NCBI RefSeq assembly: GCF_900143235.1
Contig: NZ_FRDF01000002.1
Coordinates: forward strand, 62,001 to 126,000
DNA: 64,000 bases
Source of the DNA: Erythrobacter sanguineus
GTDB lineage: Bacteria > Pseudomonadota > Alphaproteobacteria > Sphingomonadales > Sphingomonadaceae
Direction of reading: 5' to 3'
Notes under the pieces: model-generated
Seen by the model: only the letters and a program-made list of their open reading frames with translations
What the model was told of the DNA's origin: nothing
The model's database searches: none
Shown: one piece after another, positions 8,669 through 17,575 of the stretch
How the letters are laid out: each line of letters opens with the position of its first letter
Position numbering within the stretch: position 1 is the first letter of the stretch
Program-made: the position numbers and the translations under genes

Positions 8669-9453
8669 CTGTGATCCATCCCAACATGACTGACGAAAAC
8701 GCGAAGATCCATGCGCGGGACGTCTCGGTCTTCTATGGCGACAAGAAGGCGATCGACGATGTCTCGATCGACATCTCGCCCGATTACGTCACCGCCTTCA
8801 TCGGCCCGTCGGGCTGCGGGAAATCGACCTTCCTGCGGTGCTTCAACCGCATGAACGATACGATTCCTTCCGCCCGCGTAACCGGCCTGATCGAGCTTGA
8901 GGGCGAGGATATCCATGGTGACAGGATGGACGTGGTGCAGTTGCGCGCGCGGGTCGGGATGGTGTTCCAGAAGCCCAACCCCTTTCCCAAGTCGATCTAC
9001 GAAAACATCGCTTACGGACCGAAGATCCATGGCCTTGCCGAAAAGAAGGCTGATCTCGACGTGGTGGTCGAACGATCGCTGACCCGCGCCGGGCTGTGGG
9101 ACGAGGTCAAGGACAGGCTCGATGATTCGGGCACCGCGCTTTCGGGCGGCCAGCAGCAGCGCCTGTGCATCGCCCGCGCGATTGCGGTCGATCCCGAAGT
9201 GATCCTGATGGATGAACCTGCATCCGCGCTCGACCCGATCGCAACCGCCAAGATCGAGGAATTGATCGACGAGCTTTCGGGCCGCTATGCCATCGTCATC
9301 GTCACCCATTCAATGCAGCAGGCCGCCCGCGTCAGCCAGCGCACTGCCTTCTTCCATCTTGGCAAGATGGTGGAGTATGGTCCAACATCCGAAATCTTCA
9401 CCAATCCCATAGAGGAGCGGACGAAGGACTATATTACAGGAAGGTACGGCTGA
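8665..9453 (+). CDS. pstB: Phosphate ABC transporter ATP-binding protein PstB
   Basis: The protein has 262 residues. It carries Walker A GPSGCGKS (47-54), a Q loop in [19 protein letters not shown] (typical of PstB), the signature LSGGQQQRL, Walker [14 protein letters not shown] and the switch His in VTHSM. It powers phosphate import and, with PhoU, signals phosphate status to PhoR. The GTG start at 8665 overlaps the pstA stop; an ATG seven codons later is the alternative. The stop overlaps the phoU start by one base (TGATG). Confidence 0.95.
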   Translation: MTVIHPNMTDENAKIHARDVSVFYGDKKAIDDVSIDISPDYVTAFIGPSGCGKSTFLRCFNRMNDTIPSARVTGLIELEGEDIHGDRMDVVQLRARVGMVFQKPNPFPKSIYENIAYGPKIHGLAEKKADLDVVVERSLTRAGLWDEVKDRLDDSGTALSGGQQQRLCIARAIAVDPEVILMDEPASALDPIATAKIEELIDELSGRYAIVIVTHSMQQAARVSQRTAFFHLGKMVEYGPTSEIFTNPIEERTKDYITGRYG

Positions 9454-10121
9454 TGGCCGAACACACGGTCAAGGCGTTCGATGAAGACATTACCCGTCTG
9501 CGCGGGTTGATCGCCGAAATGGGCGGCCTCGCTGAAGTCGCCATTGCCGAGGCGCTTGACGCGCTGGTGCGGGGCGACGTGGAGCTGGCCGAAAGCGTGG
9601 TTGCCCGGGACAAGCGGATCGACGCGCTCGAAACTGAAGTCGACAAGCTGGCCGTGCGGATCATCGCCCTGCGCGCTCCGATGGCGGATGACCTGCGCGA
9701 AGTGATCGCTGCGCTCAAGATCGGCGGGGTGGTTGAACGGATCGGTGACTATTCCAAGAACATCGCCAAGCGGGTCGGCATGATCGAAGGCCGCGCCCGG
9801 TTCGAACCGCTGACCTTGCTGCCGGCGATGGGCGAACTGGCGAGCGAGATGGTGCATGATGTACTCACCGCCTATGCCGCGCGCGATCCCGATCTGGCAC
9901 GAGAGGTAATCGCCACCGATGCCAAGGTGGACGCCTTCTACAACAGCATTTTCCGCAACCTTGTCAGCCATATGGTTGAAAACCCTTCGACCATTTCAAG
10001 CGCGGCGCAATTGCTGTTCGTGGCCCGCAATATCGAACGGATCGGCGACCATGCGACCAATGTTGCCGAAATGGTGCACTTCGCCGCGACCGGTGTCTAT
10101 CCGCCCGAAGGGGACCGTTGA
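9453..10121 (+). CDS. phoU: Phosphate signalling complex protein PhoU
   Basis: The protein has 222 residues and two PhoU-type helical repeats. Each carries the family's metal-binding motif: RIGDYSKNIAKR in the first half and ERIGDHATNVAEM in the second. PhoU links PstB activity to PhoR, keeping PhoR in phosphatase mode when phosphate is plentiful. Its one-base overlap with pstB indicates co-translation. About 160 bp separate it from phoB. Confidence 0.95.
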   Translation: MAEHTVKAFDEDITRLRGLIAEMGGLAEVAIAEALDALVRGDVELAESVVARDKRIDALETEVDKLAVRIIALRAPMADDLREVIAALKIGGVVERIGDYSKNIAKRVGMIEGRARFEPLTLLPAMGELASEMVHDVLTAYAARDPDLAREVIATDAKVDAFYNSIFRNLVSHMVENPSTISSAAQLLFVARNIERIGDHATNVAEMVHFAATGVYPPEGDR

Positions 10122-10201
10122 TTTTTCGGTCGCGCTGATGCGCGATGCAGACGACCCGCGAATGGTCTGATGCGATCAATGTGGAAAACTTGTCGGCTGC
10201 G

Positions 10202-10262
10202 GTTTCATCAAATTGTAGCCGAAGTGAAACATAGGGTCAGGCATCGCTCCCCCGCGGGAGCC
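10202..10262. promoter_or_regulatory. Inverted repeats in the phoU-phoB leader
   Basis: The 159-bp gap before phoB holds two inverted repeats: GTTTCA (10202-10207) with TGAAAC (10225-10230), and a GC-rich hairpin GCTCCC-N4-GGGAGC near 10246-10261. No U-tract follows the second, so it is not a convincing terminator. It may shape the phoB leader or mark an internal promoter. I see no second PHO box here. Confidence 0.35.
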
Positions 10263-10280
10263 TGAGGAGGCATCACCTGT

Positions 10281-10970
10281 ATGTCCGCTGCCAAATTGCT
10301 GCTGGTCGAAGATGATCCGGCCCTGTCAGAGCTGCTCGAATACCGTTTCCAGAACGAAGGCTACAACGTCCGCTCCACCGGCGATGGTGACGAGGCGCTG
10401 GTGCTGGCGGCCGAGGACGTGCCCGATCTCATCATCCTCGACTGGATGATCGAGGGCACCAGCGGGATCGAGGTCTGCCGCCGGTTGCGCCGCGACAAGG
10501 CAACGGCGCATGTTCCGATCATCATGCTGACCGCGCGCGAGGCGGAGGATGACCGTGTGCGCGGGCTTGAAACAGGCGCGGATGATTATCTTACCAAGCC
10601 GTTCTCCCCGCGCGAACTGCTCGCCCGCGTGGCGGCCGTGATGCGCCGGATCCGTCCGGCGCTGGCGGGCGAGACGATCGAGGTGGGCGACATCCGGCTC
10701 GATCCGGTGGCGCACAAGGTCCAGCGCCGGGGCCGAGCCTTGCAACTCGGGCCGACCGAATATCGCCTGCTCAAGTTCTTCATGGAAAGCCCGGGTCGGG
10801 TGTTCAGCCGCGGCCAGCTGCTCGACGGAGTATGGGGGACGGGTTCCGATATCGAACTGCGCACGGTCGACGTCCATATCCGACGGTTGCGCAAGGCGAT
10901 CGGGATCGACGGGGCGAAAGACCCGATCCGCACCGTCCGCTCGGCCGGATATGCGCTCGAGGCGAGCTGA
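10281..10970 (+). CDS. phoB: Phosphate regulon response regulator PhoB
   Basis: The protein has 229 residues. The receiver domain has acidic residues at 10-12, the phospho-acceptor Asp54 (IILDWM) and Lys106 (TKPFSP). An OmpR-type winged helix follows from about 130, with LGPTEYRLLKFFMESPGRVFSR and a VDVHIRRLRKAIG recognition helix. It binds PHO boxes when phosphorylated by PhoR. The GAGGAGG ribosome site lies just before the ATG. The 159-bp gap after phoU may allow an extra promoter. Confidence 0.95.
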   Translation: MSAAKLLLVEDDPALSELLEYRFQNEGYNVRSTGDGDEALVLAAEDVPDLIILDWMIEGTSGIEVCRRLRRDKATAHVPIIMLTAREAEDDRVRGLETGADDYLTKPFSPRELLARVAAVMRRIRPALAGETIEVGDIRLDPVAHKVQRRGRALQLGPTEYRLLKFFMESPGRVFSRGQLLDGVWGTGSDIELRTVDVHIRRLRKAIGIDGAKDPIRTVRSAGYALEAS

Positions 10971-10986
10971 AAGGCGGGACTCAATC

Positions 10987-13900
10987 CTAATGAAAATCGC
11001 GTGATTTCGGGATAATCCGGGCATCGCGCGGGTGCCCTCCCCCGGCGCGTTCGGGCATCAGGCGATTGACTTCGTCCGCGCGCGCCAGCGGTGTTTCCAG
11101 CATATCGTCCGAAAGCGCGTGCAGGCTGTGCGTCGCATCGGTCATGTGGGCGGCGATGACATGGATCACTTCGTCATCATATTCGACCCGGCCGCGCACC
11201 TCCATTGCTCTGGCACCCATCACCACCTTGCGATTTTTTTCCTTCAGATCGGGCCACACCACCAGGTTGATGACGCCCGTCTCGTCCTCCAGCGTGATGA
11301 AGGTAACGCCCTTGGCGCTGCCGGGGCGCTGGCGGATCAGCACCACGCCTGCGACCTGCACCATGCTGCGGAACTTGCGGCTGCGCAGATCACTCGCCCT
11401 TACAAAGCCGCGCGCGGCGAGATCGGCGCGCAGGAAGGCCATCGGGTGGGCCTTCAGGCTGAGGCGGGTGGTCTGGTAATCGGCCACCACTTCTTCCGAC
11501 AGGGGCATGGCGGGCAAGGCGATCCGCGCCCGTTCAGCCCCCTCCTCGCGCACCCCGGCAGCGCGGAACAGCGGCAGATCTGGCGCGGCAATCAGGCTGC
11601 GCGCATCCCACAGGGCCTGCCTGCGCGAGAGGCCCAGCGAGGTGAAGGCATCAGCGCTGGCGAGCCGCTCGATATGTGACGCAGACAGCCCGGCACGCGT
11701 CCTGAGGTCGGCAAGGTCGCGATAAGCCCCGCCCGCATCGCGCGCGCTCACCAGCGCGGCGGCAACATGTTCGGGCAAGCCGTAGATCTGACGCAAGCCG
11801 AGGCGCAGGGCGAAATGATTGGTTTCTCGCAGAGACGCAGAGGAAGAAGGAAGACGCGGAGGGTTCGCACCTGCGGCGCCGCCGCAATCTGTGCCGAACG
11901 GCGCGACAGGTGGCACGCTTGAAGAAGAGAGAGGTGCATGCGGCACGGACGACATCTCTGCGCCTCTCTTTCCTCCACGCTCTCCGCGAGAAACCCCTTC
12001 CTCTTCCAGCGTGCAATCCCACTGGCTCGCGTTCACATCCACCGGCAGCACCCGCACCCCATGCTCCGCCGCATCGCGCACGATCTGGGCGGGGGCATAG
12101 AACCCCATCGGCTGCGAATTGAGCAAGCCGCAGGCAAAGGCCGCCGGATAATGGCACTTGAGCCAACTCGAAACATAGACCAGCTGCGCAAAACTCGCCG
12201 CGTGGCTTTCGGGAAAGCCATATTCGCCAAAGCCGCGGATCTGGTTGAAGCACCGCTGGGCGAAGTCGCGATCATATCCGCGCGCGACCATGCGTTCGAC
12301 CATCATGTCCTGAAGCTCGTCAACCATACCCCGGCTGCGGAAGGTCGCCATCGCTTTGCGCAGCCGGTTGGCTTCGAGGCTTGAGAATTTCGCGGCATCC
12401 AGCGCGATCTTCATCGCCTGTTCCTGAAAGATCGGCACGCCCAGCGTGCGCCCAAGGATGCTGGTGAGTTCGTCCGGGGGCCCGTGTTCGGGAGCGGGCG
12501 CGGGTATCTGCACAGCTTCCGCGCCCCGGCGGCGCTTGAGGTAAGGGTGCACCATGTCGCCCTGAATCGGGCCGGGGCGGACAATCGCGACCTGGATGAC
12601 GAGATCATAGAACTCGCGCGGGCGCAGGCGCGGCAGCATGTTCATCTGCGCCCGGCTTTCGACCTGAAACACCCCGAGCGAATCGCCCTTGCGCAGCATC
12701 GCGTAGGTTTCCGGGTCTTCGCGCGGGACGGTGGCCAGTGCCAGCGCGCGGCCATGATGCGCCCCCAGCAGATCGAGGCATTTGCGGATGCAGGTCAGCA
12801 TCCCCAGCGCCAGCACATCCACTTTGAGGATACCCAGCGCCTCGATATCGTCCTTGTCCCACTCGATGAAACTGCGTTCCCGCATGGCGCCATTGCCGAT
12901 CGGCACGGTCTCGGTCAGGGCGCTTTCGGTAAGGATGAAGCCGCCCACGTGCTGCCCCAGATGGCGCGGCATGCCGATCATCTGCTCGGTGAGTTTCAGC
13001 ACGCGCCTGAGGTGCGGGTCGGTGACATCCAGCCCGGTTTCGGCGGCGTGTTTCTCGCTGATCTCGCGCCCCCACCCGCCCCACACGGTGCGGGCGAGCG
13101 CGCTGGTAACATCCTCGCTGAGGCCCATCGCCTTGCCCACTTCGCGGATCGCCATGCGCGGGCGGTAATGGATCACCGTGGCGCACAGGCCGGCGCGGTG
13201 GCGACCATATTTGCGGTAGATATACTGGATCACCTCCTCGCGCCGTTCGTGCTCGAAATCGACGTCGATATCGGGCGGCTCCTTGCGTTCTTCGGAGATG
13301 AAACGGTCGAACAGCAGCTGGTGTTTGGCAGGGTCAACGCTGGTGATGCCGAGGACGTAGCACACGGCGGAGTTCGCGGCGCTCCCACGCCCCTGACACA
13401 GGATCGGCGGATCGCAGCCACGCGCGAAATCGACGATGTCCTTGATGGTGAGGAAATAGCGCGCGAGATCGAGCTTGGCGATCAGGGCGAGTTCGCGCGC
13501 AAGCGTGGCGCGCACGGTTTCGGGCAGGCCGTCCGGGTAGCGCCGCCCAGCCCCGGCCCAGACTTCGATTTCGAGGAATTGCTGCGGGGTCTGACCTTCC
13601 GGATAGATCTCCTCGGGGTATTCGTAGCGCAGTTCATCAAGGCTGAAGCGGCACCGGTCCGCCACTTCGCGCGCAGCGGTAATGGCGTGGGGCCAGCGGG
13701 CGAACAGGCGCTGCATTTCGGCTGGGCATTTCAGATGTCGCTCGGCATTGGGGTGGAGCAGGTGCCCGGCCCGCGCCACGGTGGTCTTGTGCCGGATCGC
13801 GGTCATCACGTCATGCAGCGCGCGGCGGTCGGGCGCGTGGTAGTGGACATCATTGGTGGCCAGCAGGCCTAGACCATGCGCGCGGGCGAGGCTGTCGAGC

Positions 13901-14601
13901 CGCTCGATCCGGGCGATATCGTCGCCGCGATAGAGGTAGGCGGCGGCGATGTGGCGCAGGCTGGCAAGCTGGCGGGTCAGGTGCGGGAGGAGGTCGGCGA
14001 AAGCCATCTCCCTCTCGTCATCCCGGCGAAGGCCGGGATCGCTGTCGGCGAGCGGCCCCTGATCAGGTCCGGGACGACGAAAGGGGATGATGTTGCTCGG
14101 GGCCGCGACGGTAAAGCGCGCCTCCGGATCATCGGGCGGCAGCAGGATCAGCTGCACGCCCTCACAATGTTCCGCCAGCATCGCCAGCGTGATCTGGCAC
14201 ACCCCCTTGTCCTGCCAAGCGCCCTCGGGCGTCTGCATCCGTCCGGCGCTGATGAGGCGGCACAACCGGCCATAGGCGGAGCGATCCTCCGGGTAGGCGA
14301 GGAAGGCCAGCCCCTCGACTGTCTCGATCCGGCAACCGATCACCGGGCGCAGTTTCAGCGTCTTCGCCTCGGTATGGAGCCGCACCACCCCGGCCATCGA
14401 ATTGGCGTCCGCAATCCCGATAGCGTCATAACCCTGCGTGTGCGCGGCAAGCACCAGATCAACCGCGTCCGAAGCCCCGCGCAGAAAGCTGAAGCAGCTG
14501 ACGAGGCCGAGTTCGACGAAAGGTGCACGCTGGGGGGCGGTTACCCCTGCGGGATCAAGCTGCAACCTGCGCTTGTCGGGAGTGAGCGGGGCGTCGGGCA
14601 T
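10987..14601 (-). CDS. dnaE2: Error-prone DNA polymerase III alpha subunit DnaE2 (ImuC)
   Basis: The protein has 1204 residues, somewhat longer than typical DnaE2. It is the catalytic polymerase of the SOS mutasome with ImuA and ImuB. A PHP domain begins near residue 30 (LVSCFSFLRGASDAVDL, GIADANSMAGVVRLH). The catalytic aspartates are in EPPDIDVDFEHERREEV. A C-terminal OB fold (VQVAGVVLIRQRP onward) and an IIPKSRDFH tail are typical of DnaE2 rather than DnaE1. Two segments look like repeat DNA inserted in frame: about residues 174-196 (PDQGPLADSDPGLRRDDER) and about 869-927. The ATG overlaps the UdgX stop by one base. It is therefore probably transcribed from the LexA box at 17513. Confidence 0.95.
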   Translation of the reverse strand: MPDAPLTPDKRRLQLDPAGVTAPQRAPFVELGLVSCFSFLRGASDAVDLVLAAHTQGYDAIGIADANSMAGVVRLHTEAKTLKLRPVIGCRIETVEGLAFLAYPEDRSAYGRLCRLISAGRMQTPEGAWQDKGVCQITLAMLAEHCEGVQLILLPPDDPEARFTVAAPSNIIPFRRPGPDQGPLADSDPGLRRDDEREMAFADLLPHLTRQLASLRHIAAAYLYRGDDIARIERLDSLARAHGLGLLATNDVHYHAPDRRALHDVMTAIRHKTTVARAGHLLHPNAERHLKCPAEMQRLFARWPHAITAAREVADRCRFSLDELRYEYPEEIYPEGQTPQQFLEIEVWAGAGRRYPDGLPETVRATLARELALIAKLDLARYFLTIKDIVDFARGCDPPILCQGRGSAANSAVCYVLGITSVDPAKHQLLFDRFISEERKEPPDIDVDFEHERREEVIQYIYRKYGRHRAGLCATVIHYRPRMAIREVGKAMGLSEDVTSALARTVWGGWGREISEKHAAETGLDVTDPHLRRVLKLTEQMIGMPRHLGQHVGGFILTESALTETVPIGNGAMRERSFIEWDKDDIEALGILKVDVLALGMLTCIRKCLDLLGAHHGRALALATVPREDPETYAMLRKGDSLGVFQVESRAQMNMLPRLRPREFYDLVIQVAIVRPGPIQGDMVHPYLKRRRGAEAVQIPAPAPEHGPPDELTSILGRTLGVPIFQEQAMKIALDAAKFSSLEANRLRKAMATFRSRGMVDELQDMMVERMVARGYDRDFAQRCFNQIRGFGEYGFPESHAASFAQLVYVSSWLKCHYPAAFACGLLNSQPMGFYAPAQIVRDAAEHGVRVLPVDVNASQWDCTLEEEGVSRGERGGKRGAEMSSVPHAPLSSSSVPPVAPFGTDCGGAAGANPPRLPSSSASLRETNHFALRLGLRQIYGLPEHVAAALVSARDAGGAYRDLADLRTRAGLSASHIERLASADAFTSLGLSRRQALWDARSLIAAPDLPLFRAAGVREEGAERARIALPAMPLSEEVVADYQTTRLSLKAHPMAFLRADLAARGFVRASDLRSRKFRSMVQVAGVVLIRQRPGSAKGVTFITLEDETGVINLVVWPDLKEKNRKVVMGARAMEVRGRVEYDDEVIHVIAAHMTDATHSLHALSDDMLETPLARADEVNRLMPERAGGGHPRDARIIPKSRDFH
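11821..11995. repeat. 175-bp palindromic element (copy A) inside dnaE2
   Basis: The ends are inverted: it begins GGTTTCTCGCAGAGACGCAG, and the reverse complement of its right end begins GGTTTCTCGCGGAGAG. It is clearly related along its length to the 174-bp element at 16061-16234, sharing CAGAGACGCAGAGG-like ends and TGCGGCACGGACGACATCTCTGCG near the right side (16061 copy: ACAACATC). It encodes a low-complexity Arg/Ser/Pro-rich stretch of about 58 residues between DWDCTLE-type and ALRLGLRQ-type core motifs of DnaE2, without breaking the frame. It looks like a small non-autonomous or REP/MITE-like repeat. Confidence 0.85.
14015..14080. repeat. Short palindromic repeat (CGTCATCCCGGCGAAGGCC type) inside dnaE2
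   Basis: The sequence TCGTCATCCCGGCGAAGGCC followed by GGGATC, then GGTCCGGGACGACGA at the other end, forms a composite palindrome of a type widespread between genes in alphaproteobacteria. Here it lies inside dnaE2 and encodes about 22 residues in frame, reading RRPGPDQGPLADSDPGLRRD. A related element occupies the gap-pgk intergenic region at 46115-46202. Confidence 0.8.
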
Positions 14602-16043
14602 CAGTCCGCCCCCAACCGCTCCCGCACCCGCGCCAGATCGGCGGCGAACAGCGCCGCTTGTTGCTCCCTCGCCTCGCCATCAAGCCTGAGCAGATAGGAG
14701 GGATGCACCGTCACCCACAGCTCGGCTCCGTCATCGAGCATGATCGGTGTGCCGCGCGCCTTGGTCACGCTGAGCGTGCGGCCCAGCAGGCCCCGCGCCG
14801 CGCCTGCCCCCAGCGCCAGCACGATCCGGGGCCGCACAATCGCGCGTTCGGCTTCGAGCCACCAGCGGCAGGTGTCGATTTCCTTGGCGCCCGGTGACTG
14901 GTGCAGGCGTCGCTTGCCTTTCCACGTGAACTTGAAGTGCTTGACCGCATTGGTGACGTAAGCGGCGCTCCGGTCAATCCCGGCACGGGCAAGATATTCG
15001 TCCAGCAACTGCCCCGCTGGACCGATGAACACGCGTCCGGCAATATCCTCCTGATCCCCCGGCTGTTCACCGACAATCATCAGCCGCGCACCCTGCGGCC
15101 CCTCGCCCGCCACCGCACGGGTGCCGCAATCGGCGATGGCGCAATCGCGGCAGGCAGCGATGCCTTGCGCCACCTCGACCAGCGTCGCGGACCGCGCCCG
15201 TTGCTCCCGCTCGCCTGCCGCAACCATCGCCGCCTCCCGCGCCTGCGCGCTGGCGATCAGCTGCGGGATCAGCTCGGCCTCGGGCAGGTTTTTCCAGTAT
15301 TTCTTCGGCATTTCCGACAGCATCGCGCCGACCTTCAGCCGCGCCGGGTTGAAGATCGCAGCATAGTAGGATCGCCACAAATCCTCGACCGGATCACCGC
15401 CGGGCGCATCCTCGGCCCTCGCGGCCGGGCCTTCGCGCATGGCCTTGCCGTCCCAGTGGATACTGCCGCGCGGGGTCAGAATCGACCAGCGCATATTGGC
15501 GAAGCGGCGCATGAAAAATCCCGCCTCGGCGCGCAGAATGTGATGATCGGGCTCGAACCAGGCGACGAAATGCGGCGTGCCGTCGTCATCAGCCACTTCG
15601 CGGAAGCGGACGAAGGCGTGCATCTTGTGCGCATCGCGGCGCACCGCTTTGGCCAGTTCCTCAAGGCGGCGCACCTGGGGATCGGCCTTGTCCTCGATCA
15701 GGCGCGGATTGCGCTGGAGCCGCCACAGCACCTGATAGAGCAGCCCGAACCGCGCCGGATCGGAGTGCAGCGCGGCGCTGCGAGCCACGGTCAGGAACCG
15801 CTGGCTGGCGCGCACGGGCGGAGCATCGGCGGGCGGCACCGGCAGGCGCTTGTCTCCGCGAAAGGGGCCTTGGCTGGCGAACAGATCACCCGTCCCGTCC
15901 GGTTCGATCCACGAGACCCGGTCGGGCGGAACGTCGCACTGCACCAGCCCCCGCGCCCGCTCGCGCCAGAAGGTGAAATCGTCGGGCACGGGCAAATGGA
16001 CGGCATAATGCGCGCCGATCGCGGCATAGGGCATGGTGCTCAT
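14601..16043 (-). CDS. UdgX family uracil-DNA binding protein fused to DUF4130
   Basis: The protein has 480 residues from the ATG at 16043; the open frame before it lies in the repeat element. The N-terminal half (about 1-270) matches DUF4130 (TIGR03915 type), a domain found beside or fused to UdgX. The C-terminal half is the UdgX uracil-DNA glycosylase-like domain: motif GEQPGDQED at 325-333, the R-loop KRRLHQS with the expected covalent-bond His at 381, and VHPSYLLR at 446-453. CxxC at 298-301 plus Cys392 fit an iron-sulfur site. Characterised UdgX removes uracil but stays covalently attached to the abasic DNA. The one-base overlap with dnaE2 and the radical-SAM gene upstream place it in an SOS operon. 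Confidence 0.9.
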   Translation of the reverse strand: MSTMPYAAIGAHYAVHLPVPDDFTFWRERARGLVQCDVPPDRVSWIEPDGTGDLFASQGPFRGDKRLPVPPADAPPVRASQRFLTVARSAALHSDPARFGLLYQVLWRLQRNPRLIEDKADPQVRRLEELAKAVRRDAHKMHAFVRFREVADDDGTPHFVAWFEPDHHILRAEAGFFMRRFANMRWSILTPRGSIHWDGKAMREGPAARAEDAPGGDPVEDLWRSYYAAIFNPARLKVGAMLSEMPKKYWKNLPEAELIPQLIASAQAREAAMVAAGEREQRARSATLVEVAQGIAACRDCAIADCGTRAVAGEGPQGARLMIVGEQPGDQEDIAGRVFIGPAGQLLDEYLARAGIDRSAAYVTNAVKHFKFTWKGKRRLHQSPGAKEIDTCRWWLEAERAIVRPRIVLALGAGAARGLLGRTLSVTKARGTPIMLDDGAELWVTVHPSYLLRLDGEAREQQAALFAADLARVRERLGAD

Positions 16044-16060
16044 ACGAGGCTCAAGGAAAG

Positions 16061-16234
16061 GGTTTCGCGCAGAGACCGCAGAGGAAAGGAGAGACGCAAA
16101 GGGATCGCGTGCGCGGCGAAGCCGCACTCCTCCCCGGACGGTGTGGCAGGCGGCAAGGTTGCAAGTGATAAGAATGCCTGCGGCACGGACAACATCTCTG
16201 CGTCTCCTTTTCCTCTGCGGCCTCTGCGTGAACC
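16061..16234. repeat. 174-bp palindromic element (copy B) between the radical-SAM and udgX genes
   Basis: It begins GGTTTCGCGCAGAGACCGCA and ends with the inverted form GCGGCCTCTGCGTGAACC. It is the sister of the 175-bp element in dnaE2, with terminal inverted repeats of about 36 bp and a more divergent centre. It fills nearly all of the 205-bp gap between the radical-SAM stop and the UdgX start, so an operon transcript would carry it as a large hairpin. No ORF in it is credible. Confidence 0.85.
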
Positions 16235-16248
16235 TCTTCTTGCCACCA

Positions 16249-17487
16249 TCAGAACAGCTCCAGCTGTTCCTGCCGCGGCGCGAGCAGACGGCGCAGATCG
16301 GCACGGTCGGTGAGCAGCGTGGGCCGCCAGTCGATGGTGCAGATGAAAGGACGCACCTTGGCGACCGAGGCCGTCAGCCGCGCGACATCGTCCAATCTCA
16401 GCGTTCGGTGTCGCCGCGCCGCCAGAATCCGTCCCACCGCTGTCGTCCCCAGCCCCGGTACGCGCAGCAATTGCTCTTTCGCCGCACGGTTCACATCGAC
16501 CGGAAAGCTTGCGCGAAATTTCAGCGCCCAGGCCAGTTTCGGGTCGATATCGAGCGGCAGGTTGCCATCCGCTTCGGCCGCATCGGCCACCTCCTGCGCG
16601 GCAAAGCCGTAGAACCGCATCAGCCAGTCCGATTGATACAGCCGATGTTCGCGCAGCAGCGGCGGGCGCTTCAGCGGCAGCACGGCGCTGGCATCAGGGA
16701 TCGGTGAAAAGGCGCTGTAATAGACGCGTCTCAACCCGAACGCGCCATAAAGCCGGCTCGCCTTGCCGATGATCGCCGCGTCATTGGCATCATCCGCGCC
16801 GACGATCATCTGGGTCGATTGGCCCGCAGGCGCAAAGCGCGGCGCGTGGCGGAAGCGTTTGCGTTCATCCTTCGCCTCGATGATCCGCGCCCTGGTGCGC
16901 CCCATCGCGCCCTCGATTTGCCCTGCGTTCTTGTCAGGCGCGAGGCGGGTCAGACCAGCCTGCGTGGGCAGTTCGACATTGATCGACACGCGGTCGGCAT
17001 AAAGCCCGGCCTGATGGATAATCTCGGCATCCGCCTCTGGGATGGTCTTCAAATGGATATAGCCGCGAAAGTCGTGCTCCTCGCGCAGGATCCGCGCGAC
17101 TTCGACCAGCTGCTCCATCGTGTGATTGGCGCTGCGCACGATGCCGGAGGACAGGAACAGCCCCTCGATATAGTTGCGGCGATAGAAATTGAGCGTCAGG
17201 TCAACCACCTCGCGCGGGGTGAAGCGCGCGCGGGCGACGTTGGAGCTCTTGCGGTTGATGCAGTAGTGGCAATCGAAGATGCAGTGGTTGGTCAGCAGGA
17301 TCTTGAGCAGCGAAATGCACCGCCCGTCCGGCGCATAGGCGTGGCAGATGCCCATCCCCTCGGTCGAGCCGACCCCCTTGCCGCCCAGCGAGTTCTTCTT
17401 CGCTGTGCCAGACGATGCGCATGACGCATCATACTTCGCCGCATCGGCGAGGATTTCGAGTTTCTGGCGGAGTGTTTGCTGAGCCAT
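16249..17487 (-). CDS. UdgX-linked putative DNA modification/repair radical SAM protein
   Basis: The protein has 412 residues from the ATG at 17487. A radical-SAM cluster motif CIFDCHYC (Cys69, Cys73, Cys76) binds a [4Fe-4S] cluster. A C-terminal helix-hairpin-helix (LLRVPGLGTTAVGRILAARR, roughly 345-365) is a DNA-binding motif. This matches the TIGR03916 family of radical-SAM proteins that accompany UdgX/DUF4130 genes. The reaction is not known. A perfect LexA box lies 26 bp upstream of the ATG, making this the first gene of the SOS operon radical SAM-udgX-dnaE2. Confidence 0.9.
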   Translation of the reverse strand: MAQQTLRQKLEILADAAKYDASCASSGTAKKNSLGGKGVGSTEGMGICHAYAPDGRCISLLKILLTNHCIFDCHYCINRKSSNVARARFTPREVVDLTLNFYRRNYIEGLFLSSGIVRSANHTMEQLVEVARILREEHDFRGYIHLKTIPEADAEIIHQAGLYADRVSINVELPTQAGLTRLAPDKNAGQIEGAMGRTRARIIEAKDERKRFRHAPRFAPAGQSTQMIVGADDANDAAIIGKASRLYGAFGLRRVYYSAFSPIPDASAVLPLKRPPLLREHRLYQSDWLMRFYGFAAQEVADAAEADGNLPLDIDPKLAWALKFRASFPVDVNRAAKEQLLRVPGLGTTAVGRILAARRHRTLRLDDVARLTASVAKVRPFICTIDWRPTLLTDRADLRRLLAPRQEQLELF

Positions 17488-17512
17488 GGGAACCGTGGGG
17501 AACACCTTTCTT

Positions 17513-17527
17513 GTTCCTTATATGTTC
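17513..17527 (-). promoter_or_regulatory. LexA (SOS) box upstream of the radical SAM-udgX-dnaE2 operon
   Basis: GTTCCTTATATGTTC is a perfect match to the alphaproteobacterial LexA site GTTC-N7-GTTC. It lies 26 bp before the radical-SAM ATG. The box before imuA differs from it only inside the spacer, which supports co-regulation. Confidence 0.9.
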
Positions 17528-17575
17528 CACACCCCCCGATGCCAAATGCAAAGCTTGCAAGCGGCTCGTGACGGT

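Noticed and set aside
10122-10280. Possible second PHO box before phoB
   Set aside because: No pair of CTGTCAT-like half-sites with 11-bp phasing is present.
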